Assembly: GCA_029339505.1 (NCBI GenBank)
Contig: JAQISU010000123.1
Location: 5,438,501 to 5,502,500, forward strand
DNA length: 64,000 bases
Origin: Unio delphinus
Lineage: Eukaryota > Mollusca > Bivalvia > Unionida > Unionidae
Direction: 5' to 3'
Shown here: positions 39,137 through 52,912 of the stretch, piece after piece
Numbering within the stretch: the stretch's first letter is position 1
Layout of the letters: each line of letters starts with the position of its first letter
Program-made: the position numbers and the translations under genes
The notes under the pieces: generated by a model
Told to the model about the DNA's origin: nothing
What the model saw: the letters and a program-made list of their open reading frames with translations, nothing else
Databases searched by the model: none

Positions 39137-41174
39137 AGTGTTGTTTAATTGCAACAAATAAGTGCTGACATGGACTTACACTCTTGAATTCATGTTTTAC
39201 AGTTCTATCCCAGGATCTCATTGTACATATTAGCGATATAACACCGATATCGCTAGAGTGTTACCGTTTGTAAAAGCCCTGACTTAAGATCAGTGCTCGA
39301 ACATGAGACGCGTGGCTGGATATCAACTGTCGGTGAACAAAGTCGTGAGAGGGATGTTCCTATTCTTTGCAAGCGTTTATCTGAAGTCGATCTATCTATT
39401 TGAACATTGTCATTTTAAGGTATGAACAAATATATCTTCCCGATTTGTATTTGCTGCTAACACACGAGTGTGCTGCATTTTTGACCGACTTCAGCTGGCT
39501 GTGATCTGACCGATATTTTACCTGGTACTGAGCTTATCACAATTTTTTTTTATAGTACATGTATTATAACGATCGGTAGTATCTGATCACTAATGTGGGA
39601 TTAAGTGATTGGGAATACTTTGGTGCTCAAACCATTGTCTGATGCTGGGTATCGTGTTGACTCAAACTGGTCATATACATCTTGATGTATGTCTGTACTA
39701 TGTGTCACTGGTGTGTGTGTGTGTGTGTGTGTTTATCGGAGCCATAAAAGCCCACTTAAAGACATGCAATGGACGGACGCAAGGAATACAATAGCTGCAA
39801 AGTAGGTCCAGTGATCGAGTCTGAGATCACTGCGCCAGATATCAACTCCCGATATCCACGTGCCAGTGTGGTATATCCGTTAAAACTGAATTTACAGATA
39901 TACATTTCTGAGACAGCTGAGGCTGAAACCATCTCAAAACAGTCATAATTAGCAAGAGAAATGTCCCTCAAAATGTTTCAGTATTTTAGGCCAATTAATC
40001 TTAATATGAACATCATTTGTCTGTACGTATCTAACGCAAAGATATATACCCATTGAAGACCCCCAACATTGAATTGGGGACCCAATGAACAGTTGAAACA
40101 TGGTTTGAATGTTTGTCAAATTTCAACAAGTATAACTCATTTTCAACAACTGTTGGATTCAGTTTCAATTTTTAACGTTGAACTTTGTGTCTCAAGATGC
40201 TACAACCACTTTAATTTTCATGCATGGTTATGTGTCCATGTATCCGCGTGTCTCTAATTCAAAATGTTCTAATTTGTTCTTTCCCCAAGACCCACGTGCC
40301 TCGAATTAAAATATTTCCCATAAATTTCTCTTGCATAACTAGACCTGCAGAATCTCTAACTCAGACATTATATCCCATGTCTCTGCTAACCTTACAGGCC
40401 AGATAAACGTTATTGACCATCAATTGGAGACAGTTTTCTTCAGTTTGCACCTAACATTTTTTATATTAAGCAAACTTTATTGTAATGTATTTTTGAACAC
40501 AGCTCATACACATACGATATTAGGTCTTATACCTGATTCTAACTTCCAACTCGGATAAATAACATCGCCTCAGCTTGGCTTCGAATTACGTGCATGGCAA
40601 TACTTTCAGTGTAATACTTTTCACAAACATGCCATTACCCCGCGTAAACCAGGCACACGTACTTGGAAGTATACGATATATTTTTTTTAATACTGTATAT
40701 CTCACCACTCTTGAATTAAAATATTCCCAAGATAAAAACGGTAGCAACTTGGGAATGTGGGCGGCGCTATGCATCAACGCTTGGATCCACTTTACAACCT
40801 CGACACTAAGTAGGCGCCATTGTGATTGAGCGATTTGTATTGGACATTATCACTACGCTGAGCAACTAAGCAGATATGTATGTATGTATGTCAGTATAGT
40901 TCCAAACAGATGGCAGCCATTGTCCGTCTTGATTGTAATTTCAACTAAGTAAAAGTCCGTGTAAAAATGTAATAACATGTGTTTCGTTTTGGCAAAAATG
41001 TAAGATCACTGATTTTCATTGGAGGACTTCAGTTGTCAAATATTTGGTTTCAAAGGCGCATAGATTTCGCTCGTTGTCAAGCTAGTCAGTGTCGGTGATC
41101 AGTAAATCTGCAAGTAGTCCCCAATCTCATCATTCATATAAAGAAGTTGATTTTTTGAACACCAACGGAACTTA
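36895..41174. other. no gene recognised; (TA)n at 39049-39133
   Basis: Scattered frames (for example 37919-38182 and 38417-38728) have no recognised domain or convincing splice sites. Contains an 85-bp TA microsatellite and a short GT run near 39711-39731. The right end is the presumed 5' region of the gene starting at 41175. Confidence 0.4.
39049..39133. repeat. (TA)n microsatellite
   Basis: Uninterrupted TA repeat of about 85 bases. Confidence 0.97.
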
Positions 41175-44100
41175 ATGAAGTTTGCGTTTGGAGAATCCTT
41201 TTCTAATACAATTGTGGGGGAACCACTAGTAGATCTAATAGAAATCAAACAGAAGGATATTTTAAAAGGTAAGTTGATCTAATTATTCGTTAAATCCATA
41301 TCCCGTTTTAACCACTATATTCCTTGCACATTACTTCATCTGTTCGATTGTAACAAAATTATTGGTTGTTGTGAAGAAACGCAGCAAAATAATAAATAGT
41401 TAAGTACAGATGCGTTAGTAATGACATTTAATACTATTTTTTTAACAAAACTAATAAACGATGTAACATGTGCTAAACATGACGTTAAACCAACAAAACC
41501 AAAATGAAATCACACATTTAGAGGCGTTTAATTATCATGACCAAGTTTGGATAAATTTTACATTCATGCAGTAGCCGCGCTCTGGCCGTAATCAATGGTA
41601 CATAATGATTATAGGCCTGTGCAAAGATATCCATGTAAATACTGTAAAATAACCTATGTTGGCGCCCGTGTAGGTCAGGAATTTAGGACAGTAGCACTTA
41701 CTGATCAGTGGATGACCTTTGGCATGCCTGTCTTTTGATTCTCAATGTCGATCCATTCTTCAGTAAAGTCATCTAAGACTTTTAGAGAGAGATTTAGTAT
41801 CCAACAAGTAGACAATTTGGTACTGTATCAGCAAAACATTCGTGAACTCGATTGTTTCAATTTTAATGCAGTTAGTCCCACATTATCTCATCTCATGATG
41901 CAATGCACCCTGGAATTAAAATGGATCTTTTTATTTTCCAAGGAGTGATAATTCTCTTATTCATCCTCTATGATACTGGGTGGGTTCGTATTTTGGGTCT
42001 TTACTGGTATATCTCACGTTCAAAAGGTTATTGCACATTGTTTTTATAGTATTCGCACACCACACCCTGCCGTTTATGTTTACACCTCTCCCTACCGAGT
42101 TTAGAAACAAAAAGCATCAGAGATATAAAAGAATCATACAAAACGTAGTCATTTCATTCACTAATTTATAATGTCTAAGCTGATTGTCGTCAGGAGGCCC
42201 ATACTACTGTGAAGGTATTTGCTTTTCAGACCAAGCCAAAGATCTCAATGTAAACATGCAAATAGACTGCTCAACATCTTCGCTAGCCAAGGTCCGACAT
42301 GATAATCCTAACTAGGCGGATTGAACAGATATATTGTTGCTTTGTCCTAGCGACATCTCTTGAGTTTCATGAGTTGCCTATCTTATTATCTAATGTCACC
42401 TAACAAATAGCGTGATGCATTGTACTTCGGCCTAAAATGGCGAAAGCAATTTACATAGAAAGGATTCTTCGGAAGTTTAACATTGAAAGTATGAATATGT
42501 ACCAAAGAGAAACCACTACATGTGTACATGTTATACCCAGAAAGATGGCCGCTATCACTTAACTACTTGACATATTTTTAATGATATGTGTGTTTGATGT
42601 CTATCTTCGTATACATTATTGTGTCTCATCGTGCATTGGCTGTTCAGTTCGTATGTGTTTCTTCGTCTCCTTGTTTTGGAAACGAGAACAATTTTAATTT
42701 TTCTTAGCTGTCCTGTTCCACTGTTAAGACGTCCTTTGCTTTTGAATAAACCGCGATCACATGATCGCCAGTCAACCCACTTACGCTATGATGGACCCTC
42801 ATTAATTGCATTAAAAAAAACACATCTTGGCTCTTCATACTACATTGTGCTCAAGACTAAATGAGCTGGGATTACGTTCATCAGTACTTAACTGTAAGCT
42901 AAAGCAAAACAAGAAACGTTGTCCGTAACAAATAAACAATTTAAAAGTTAGGACGTTAATTTTGATAACCTGGTGCAAAATCATCTAAAATCGTCAATCG
43001 TGTGTCAACTGTCCCCGAGATACCACTACGTTTTGCATTATTCAACGCCCAGTCAGTAGGATCACATGAAAGGCGCACATAAATAGTTAATTCTATCAAC
43101 GACCAGAATATCGACGTTTTCTTCCTGACAGAAACATGGCTAAAAACATTAGGTGATGAGCCTAAGTGCGCGGATTTAACACCCACCGATTACTCCATCA
43201 AGTCGTTCCCCCGCAACTCTCACGGAGGTGGAATTGCTGCCATCACAAAGAATTCCATGAAAAAATGCCTTAAGTAAAACACAACCTTCAATTTTTGCCA
43301 CACATCGTTTGAACTAGTTCAAACAACACTCACAGTGGAACAAAGGTCAGTCCATTTTTCTGTCTCTACCGCCTTCCTCCTAGTAGAAAAACAAGCTGAC
43401 TGAATGTATCTTTTTGAAGCAGTTTCCGAATCTTTTGGAGTATGGAAATTCTACAGGTGGCAACCTAATTATTCATGATGATTTCAATTCTCACTTTGTC
43501 CTGGAAACCCATACACGTCAAAACTCCTAGATTGCATTCATGATTTCAACCTTAAACAGTCAGTTAGCCAACCCACCCATAAATTTGGTCACATTTTAGA
43601 CTGGTTTCTTCATAGACCTGATGATAATATTCTCCAATCCACCCTTGTATCCCACGAACTCTGCATTATATGCCATCTGGACGTATCAGTCCCTAACCCT
43701 CCAAATTTATTTGCTACTAAGAGAAACCTCCGTATGATAAATAGACCCAAATTAATGCATGACATCCAAGAAAACTTACAATTTACTTACATCCTACAGC
43801 AGAACAACTCGATAACTGCCTGCGTTCATTGCTTGACTTGAAATCATGTCCCAGTCGTCAAATGCAGAGTATCAATAAAATAAAGTGTTCGCCGTGGTAT
43901 AGCAGTGCTAGGGACCAGCTTCGTACTGCTAAAAGACATCGCCGAAAAGCAGAGAGGCTTTGACTTTCCACCCGACACACGATTCATAAACAAATCTTTG
44001 AAGTCGCTAAGTAGAACGTCACAAACATAGTCCATTTAGCCACATTATCCCAATATAGTACTAAGATCACGGAGAGTTCCAGCTGCAAAGAGCTTTTCAA

Positions 44101-46096
44101 GATTACTAACAAACTAGTGTCAAGGAACAAATGTACACCACTTGCAACTACCTTCTCTCCAGTAGACCTTCTGGACCTATTTGTAGATTTCTTCCGTGAC
44201 AAATTACAAACAATTAGAGATCAGCTTGACAACATAATTTCAATTGACTCGTCACCATTCAGTTATGATACAGAAATTTCAGCGATAACCATTAGGAGAA
44301 TTCGAACCTGTCTCTGTTGATTTAGTACGGACAATCGTGATGAAGAGTGCACCAAAGTCTTGTGAACTTGATCCAATTCCAACATCACTGCTGCTTGAGG
44401 GCTTAGACCCAATATTGCCTTCACTCACTGTTATTAATATCTCTCTTTTATCGGGGGAATTCCCATCATTTTTCAAAACTGCCATTGTAATGCCTCTTCT
44501 GAAGAAACCAACACTTGACCATAATGATTTAAAGAACTACCGCCCAGTTTATAATCTCCCGTTCATATAAAAATTTCTTAGAAAAAGTTGTTCTAACCCA
44601 ACTTGTATCTAATATTTGAATTCAAATATTCTTTTTAGCAATGTACAGTCTGCATATCGCCCTTGACACAGTACCGAAACTATTCTTCTAAAAGTATTTA
44701 ATGACATTCTCTCTGCTTTGAATAGTGGAAATATTACAGTCCTCACCTTCTTGATTTGTCTGCAGCATTTTACTCAATAGACCATGATATATTAATTCAC
44801 TGTCTCCAGCATGTATTTGACATTCAGAATACAGCCTTACAGTGGTTCAAGTCCTTCTAAGTCAACATGACACAAATTGTATATGTAAATGGAATACACT
44901 CCAGCCGAGATGATCTATGTTGCAGTGTTCAACAGGGGTCTGTTCTTGGACCTGTTCACTTCATTCTATACTCTCTGTCGATCTCAAGTTCATAGATCAT
45001 CACCCAGTTTCTCACCAATCGTACACTGATGACACCCAAATATACAAGTCTAGCCTCCCAACTGAAGTTGATGCTACCATAAACAGAGTAGAGAGGTGCA
45101 TTTCTGATGTGAAATCATGGATTACATGTAACAAGCTGCAGATGCATGATGATAAAACGGAGGCCATTCTTATCAAAACGTAAAGACTTTTTTCATTCAC
45201 ATCCTTTACCTCAAACAATAAATATCAGCAACACCATCATTAAATTCACACAGTCAGTACGAAACCTAGGTGCTATTCTAGACAGTACTCTTACATTACA
45301 CGAACATGTCATGAACATATGCATGGCTGCATATCTTGAGCTGAGACCCATTAGTTCCATTCGCAAATATCTTTCAGTTGATACCACTAAAACACTTATG
45401 TGTTCATTAGTACTTTCAAGACTGGACTATTGTAACTCAATTATGTCTGGTTCGTCGCAATATCTCCTCCAGAAACTTCAAAAAGTTCAAAACACAGCTA
45501 CTTGGATCATCTTTAGAGTACCTTAATTAGAGTACACCTCACCACTGCTCTGTACCCTACACTGGCTATCCATTCGATCCATAATCAAACACAAAATGTG
45601 TTCTCTGTACTACGTTTCACCGACAGACTCCAGTTCAACAAACCTATCCCGCCTCACCCATGTGTACACACCAACAAGATAATTACACTCCTCTTCTGAT
45701 AATCGTATACTCATTGTTCCCACTATGAAAACGAAGTCATATGGACAACGTTCTTTTGCATACCAGGGCCCGGCGATGTGGAACGAATTGCCCATTGAAA
45801 TTAGACACAGAGACAATGTGGTCCTTTTTAACAGTGCTCTTAAAACTCACCTTTTTCGACTGCAGGAACAAACTTAGAGACCTAATAATGTTTTGTACCT
45901 TATACGTTTTCAGTATGCCTGTATGTTTTCCAATAGCATGTTGTTGTTTGTTTTGTTTGTTTCTTTGTTTGTTTGTTTTATTGTTGTTGTTTTGTTTTTG
46001 TTTTTTTTTTTTGGGGGGGGGTCTGCACTGTAGTCATATTATTAGAGATGCTGTAAAGGGCTTAGAGCTTTTAAAGATTAGGCACTAAAGAAAGTC

Positions 46097-46140
<44 letters not shown>

Positions 46141-47855
46141 AGTAGACCTTCTGGATCTGTTTGCAAATTTCTTCATTGACAAGGTTCAAACCATTAGAGA
46201 TAAGCTTTGCATCACAATTTCAATTGATTCGTCGTCACCATACAGTTGCGATACAGTATTATAGTGACAACCCTTACCAGCATTTAAACCTGTTTATATG
46301 GATTTAGTACGAACAATGGTGATGAAGAGTGCACCAAAGTCATGGGAACTTGATCCATATGCAACATCACTGCTGCTTGAGTGTTTGGATCCAATATTGC
46401 CTTCACTCTCTCATCTGGGGAATTCCCATCATTTTTCAGAATTGCCATAGTAACGTCTCTGCTCAAGAAACCAACACTCGACCGTAACGATTTGAAGAAC
46501 TACCGCTCAGTTTATAATCTCCAGTTGATATAACAAATCTTAGAAGAAGTTGTTCTAACCGAACATGTATCTCATCTAAATAGAAGTCTTTATGCAATGT
46601 ACAGTCTACATATCGCCAATGTCACATTACTGAAACTACTCACCTGAAAGTAGTTAATGACGTTCTCTCTGCTTTAGATAGTGGAAAGATTACAGTCCTC
46701 ACAGACATTGATAACAGTCAACCGGACACAAATTGTTTCTGCAAATGGAATACACTCCAACCAGTTGATCGATGTTGTGGTGTTCCGCATAGGTTTGTTC
46801 TTGTACATGCCGCTCTCAAGTGTCATAGATCATCATACAGTGTCTCACCATTTGTACGCTGAGAACACTCAACTATACAAATCTAGCCACCCAACTGAAG
46901 TTGGTGTTACCGTGCAAAGAGTAAAGCGGTGTATTTCTAGTGTGAAATCATGGATGACATACAACAAGCTGGAGATGAATGATGATAAAACTGAGGCCAT
47001 TCTGATCACAACACAAAGACTTTCTCATTCACATCCTCTACCTCAAATAATAAATTATATACAACACCAACATTAAATTCACAGAGTCAGTATATAAACA
47101 TTTGCAAGGCTGCATATCTTGAGCTGAGACGCATCAGCTCCATTCGCAAATATCTTTCATTTGATGCCACTAAAACAATTGTGTGTTCATTAGTAGTTTC
47201 AAGAATGGACTATTGTAACTCAATTATGTCTGGTCCGTTTCAATATCTCCTCCAGAAACGTCAAACGTTCAAAACACAGCTACTCGGATCATCTTTAGAA
47301 TAGCACGATCAGAGCACACCTCGCCGCTGCTATGCACTCTACACTGGCTATCCATTCAATCCAGAATCAAACATAACATTTGTTCACTTTGCTATGTTTA
47401 ACTGACAGACTCCGTGTGTACACACCAGCAAGATAATTATACTCCTCTTCTTACAATCGTATATTCATTATTCCCACTATGAAAACGATATCATATGGAC
47501 AACGTTCTTTTGCATACCAGTACCCAGCAACGTGGAACGAATTGCACATTGAAATGAGACACAAAGACACAGTGATACCTTTCAAGAGTGCTCTTAAAAC
47601 TCGCCCTTTTCGACTTCAAAAGCAAACCTAATGACCTAATAACGTTTCCTACCTTAAATATTTTCAGGATTTGTTTGGGTTTTTTTTAATTTCATGTTGT
47701 TTGTTTTGTTTTTGCTTTTTGTTTGTTTTGTTTCGTGTTGACATATCATTATTGAAGTTGTAAAGTGCTTACAGCATCTAAATATTAGGTGCTATACTTT
47801 TTTTTTTTTGGGGGGGGGGGGACCAGACAGATGTCCCCTTTCCTATTTGTGCTGC

Positions 47856-47902
<47 letters not shown>

Positions 47903-49073
47903 CCAGGTGGGCGGAGCTTAAGTTGTTGTGAACATAGCAATCAGAATAGAAGAAAAATAAACTCTAGCTGTAATTGGTGCATTGTATAAGAGTTGTACTT
48001 TCTGTTAGGCTTTTTATGTATAAAGTTAAGCCTCTTGGCAACATGGGGGGGGGGGGGATTTTTTAATATGTGGTACACATGGCTGAAAATGTTCCCTTTT
48101 TTACTAGATAACTCTTACCCCTGTCTAGTTGCAGCAGAGTTATCTCTCGTACATGCAATGTAAAATCTGGTTTTGTCCCAGTAAAATGGACAATCTAACG
48201 ATGTTCTCTATGACCGTTTGTGACATGCATGCTGAAGTAGAATAAAAAGTATATTTATTTCACAAAATATTAGCATTGAGATCTATGGAAAAACATTGGT
48301 ACCATGATACCTTGAGGGCAGTGCTAATAGAGAGTTATGCATTCGACGGAAAAGGCTGAGGATATTCCGAATGTACTACGGTCTACGCCGAAGATTCGCT
48401 TTGGCCCCTAGGTCCTACATGTAATTTGATGCAATTTTCTGATTATTGGTTGTGTTTCAACTTGCGAAAGGATGGGATATTACTAATTTCCTTTTCTCGG
48501 ACAATAAAGTCCGATGTCAGCACCAAAACTGATCAACTTGGCCAGAAATCGATGCTTTTAATATTCATTTTACAAATAGAGAAAAATGGCCTACATAAGA
48601 ATTAATGGTAGAAAGTACAGAATTAGGTGAGTACGATCAACAAATGTGTTCTTATTAAGATACAACAAATTTTCAAATTGAAGAACTTTGAACCAAAGCA
48701 AATCGTTGTTCACAGAATGTGAAAAAAATAGCTGTCGATTTTTGTCATGGGTTTAGTTATGGTGTTCGCAAACCTTCCGGTTTGTTTATTCCCTGCTTTC
48801 CCCAATCAGCACCAAACAAAAGTATCAGGCGATACGTCTTATATTTTGAACCATTCCCCCTCCCCCACTTTTACATATTTTAAAAGCCAAAAAAATTAAA
48901 GGATATTTTGTAAAAAAAATAATAATGCATAAATGTTTATTGCTAGTAAGTCAAAATCACCATCAACTTCATGGCGTTTCGAATCAAACGAAGTTTCGTT
49001 AGTAACATCACAGGAGTCTGACGTTTTATCAATAAAGTACGGCGAAATGTCTGACAAAATGAAATACCCTTAT

Positions 49074-49171
<98 letters not shown>

Positions 49172-52100
49172 TATATATATGATAAGGATTTTTCATTTTG
49201 TCAGACATTTCGCCGTACTTTATTAATAAAACGTCAGACTCCTGTGGTAACATTGTTGTCATGGCTTATAAGTTATATATTTGCGTAAGCGAATTTGTTT
49301 GCAAGCAACATATGTGGTGTAGTTCATTGTCTTTGATATTCTCAAGAATTCCGTTAATTTTGGAGTTATATATCTTTGAACACGTACAATTTTTTTGTTT
49401 ATTTGTTCATATATATTTTTAAAAAAAACAAGTCACTGCAAATATTGGATGCTGATGACACGGTTTTTACTGAAATGAACTGTTGTAGAAATTTAAAAAA
49501 GGAAAAAGGAGTTGATAGGTTTTCTTTGGTTTGAAGTGCTTTTAAATTGACAGTGTTAGAGGCCCCTTTGCGACAATCAGCGTAGAAATTATAAATTGAT
49601 AATGCAACTAAACCCTGCAAACATGATACCAAGGCAGGTTAAAGAATCCTGACTTTTTCAGACTGTGGCTTATGAGGACCATGGTTGATTTTGACAACAT
49701 TATGGACAGATTCAGACCATGCAAAATATTTTAAGAAAAATGATGAACAAATAGCTTACCTTATTGTTTTATAGTAGTCATTGATGTTTTTGCAAACTTG
49801 GTTTAGAGATTGAAAGAGAATGATTTTCAGCTTGTACATTTAGTTCTTTATAAATTTCTAGTAGAAATCTCAGTTAATTAGACCTATTTCATTTTTTAAA
49901 AACAAAAGAAATTTAAATGTTTGCAATAAGGAAATCCATAAATCAGGCCAGTATGTTCCACTTTCAACACTGTCAATATGTACTGGTAGCCTCCCTTTAG
50001 ACGTGTAGTACTTTCGACAAATTAAAATATAAAATAAACAACGCCAACACGTATTAATTATTATGAAAATAATGACATCACTACCATGGTTCATGTTAAA
50101 AACACAAATATGCATCAATATATTGAATATTCATCATGCCATCCTAAATCATGTAAAAGCGGGATACCATATAGTCAAGCGAAAAGATATAGAAGAATTA
50201 TTTCGGATGACACTGTTTTTAAATCATCTTTGATAGAGTTAGGTCAGCATTTTCTAAATAGAAATTACCCTATTGATATCATTAATGCTGCTTTCCAAAA
50301 AGTATCTTCTCTTACACAACTTGAATCATTACAATGTAAAATTAAAAATACAAATAAGGATATCATTCCCTTTATTATTGAATATAACCCAAGTTTACCT
50401 AATATAGGTAAGATTATCAATAAATATTGGGATTTATTAAAATTATCAGGTAAAGAAAATGTTAAATTGCTACACGAAAGCAAGCCCATGCTTGCTTATA
50501 AAAGGACAAAAAATCTTAAAGATTACCTAATTAATTCTAAATTAGAAAAAACATCGTACAAAAAAGGATCAGCAACTAAATGTAATAGACCTAGATGTTC
50601 GCACTGTTCTCTTATTAATGAAAGTACTTCTTTCAGTAGTAGTAATACAAAAGAAACGTTTAATATGCATTGTGATACTAATTGTGCAACATCAAACGTT
50701 ATTTATTTGATCACATGCAAAAAATGTGACGTCCAATATATTGGACAAACTAGTCAACAAATATCTAAACGTATGAACCAACATAGATCTGACATAAAAA
50801 ATTATATCCATAAATCTTTTTCATCTCATGTTGCCGTACACTTTAACAATAGTTCTCATACTGTGCAAGATTTTTCCTTTCAACCTATTGTTATAGCTGA
50901 ATCAGAAATGGAACGTTTGCTAAAAGAAACATACTGGATTCACCGTCTTAATACAGTATATCCAAAAGGTCTAAATTCCAAAGCACTTTACGACCTTCAT
51001 TAATGTAATATATATATAAAAATAAAACTGTTTATCTCTATTTATTCATAAATAGTACTTTCGACAGAGATCCATAAAAATGATCATCTTCTACCAGCCA
51101 TAATATCATTGTTAGATGAACCAGCAATAATACAATTCATGCTGAAATAAAGTTTATTTCTTGCTCTTTTTAACTGTTTGTTTGGTTTGTTGATGTATAA
51201 TCTTTTGTTTTTGTTCTTTTAGTTTCATAAAAATCTATCTGTTGGTTATAAAATCCACACAGAATTTCTAAATTGAAATTTTGGCTGCCAGTACATACTA
51301 TCAAGAATTAATGATTATGAATAGGCCCATGTCACAAGAAACTGATGTTTGAATGTACATGAAGGCTGAGCAGAATTGATTTGTTATTGCCACATTCTAA
51401 TCATACAGAGAAGGCATTTTCCATTCATCAGAAAATGAAGTGTTTCAAGGATAAGTGGACATAACATTTGGATCAGAAAAACTACTGAGAGAATGTTAAG
51501 TTTGTAATTGCAGTTAGTGTAATTTGTGGTCACCGGTCAGTGATCTTGTAAAGAAAACCAAAAATGCTTGTGGATTTTTAAAAAAGTTTTTGTCTTGAAC
51601 TGAGATATACACCTTTTCCTTTTTCTTTTAAATGTCATACACTGGCTCCTATTAGTTAATTACAGCTGGTCAATGATAATTTTTGTTTAGTCTCAGAAAT
51701 GACTTTATGTTGATGATTGTTTTGACCCTCAGTCTCCAAAGAAGCAAAAAAGTTAGTGACAATTCTGAATGGAAAAAGAATACAGCTCCTAAAACTGTAG
51801 CTTCTTCAACATCTGTTTACTCCACGAATAATAAACAATCCTGGAAACCTGATCAATGGAAATGAAGCTCGTATTCAGTCTTATAAATCACATTTAATGA
51901 CTGTCAGACTTTAATGTACATCATTTTCCTTGTCTAAAAATAGCTTGACTACACCTAATATGGTTATATGACCAATCACAATCTAAGGCATATTAGAAGC
52001 ATGAGAATGGATGTTGATGCTTTCACATTAATTTATGTTTTTACCCAAGACTTATGTACTGTAGCCAATGATGGGATACAATAGTTTTCATAGATATGCT

Positions 52101-52837
52101 ACCGTATTTGAATTTAAACTGTACCTGTTATTATGTCCATGATTGAGCATAATCAAAATGGAGTTTTTGCCTAACTGATTTTTGTCATGATTCAAAGAAG
52201 TAATCAAGCTATGTACCATGATTGTTTATGAGCTTCATCAGCTTTCCATTAGGAAAAGGATTTTCTTGAACACATCTATGCAACATAGGTCAAGTAAAAT
52301 GTAGATAAAGGTTTTGGTTAAATAATTTTTCAGTCCTTTTGTGATCAGTCTGTAAAATCACTTATAGTTATGTTCATATATAATTAAAGAGGAATTATTT
52401 ATTCTAATTCTTCATTGGAATTACAAAGTTCTCATTGTTTTTTTTAAAAACTAAAACACTACATTTGGGATTATTGAGAACTCGTTCAAAGACATTCTGG
52501 AGTATATCATTTTGGTACATCAAGACATTCAAGATTTATTGGAATTTAATTCAGAATATTCCATACTTTTGGACTTGGAATGTAATTTTACAATATTATA
52601 AGTGTCTTTTGAATTTTCACATTGTATTCTAGGAAAATAAATTATTTTGTTGATTTATTAAACTTGCTTTTCATAGTTTAAGATCATAGTCATAACACAT
52701 AGGGACTCGCTCTGATTGAAGTAAAGCAGTTTTATTATTCAGTTTTAGAACAGTAGACAAAGCAAGTAATCTGTTGTGTAATGAGATCATGGGGTCATAT
52801 CAGGTGTTGTCAGTTGAAAGTTCACTTAACATTGTCA

Positions 52838-52912
<75 letters not shown>

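Noticed and set aside
48107..48150. Inverted phrase agataactct/agagttatct
   Set aside because: Ten-base arms are too short to separate from chance, and no further element structure was visible.
50006..51130. Hammerhead ribozyme core around the GTCGAAAGTACTA complement
   Set aside because: The GAAA-like part is present, but no matching CUGAUGA box with a paired stem could be placed by eye. Kept only as a check in the findings.
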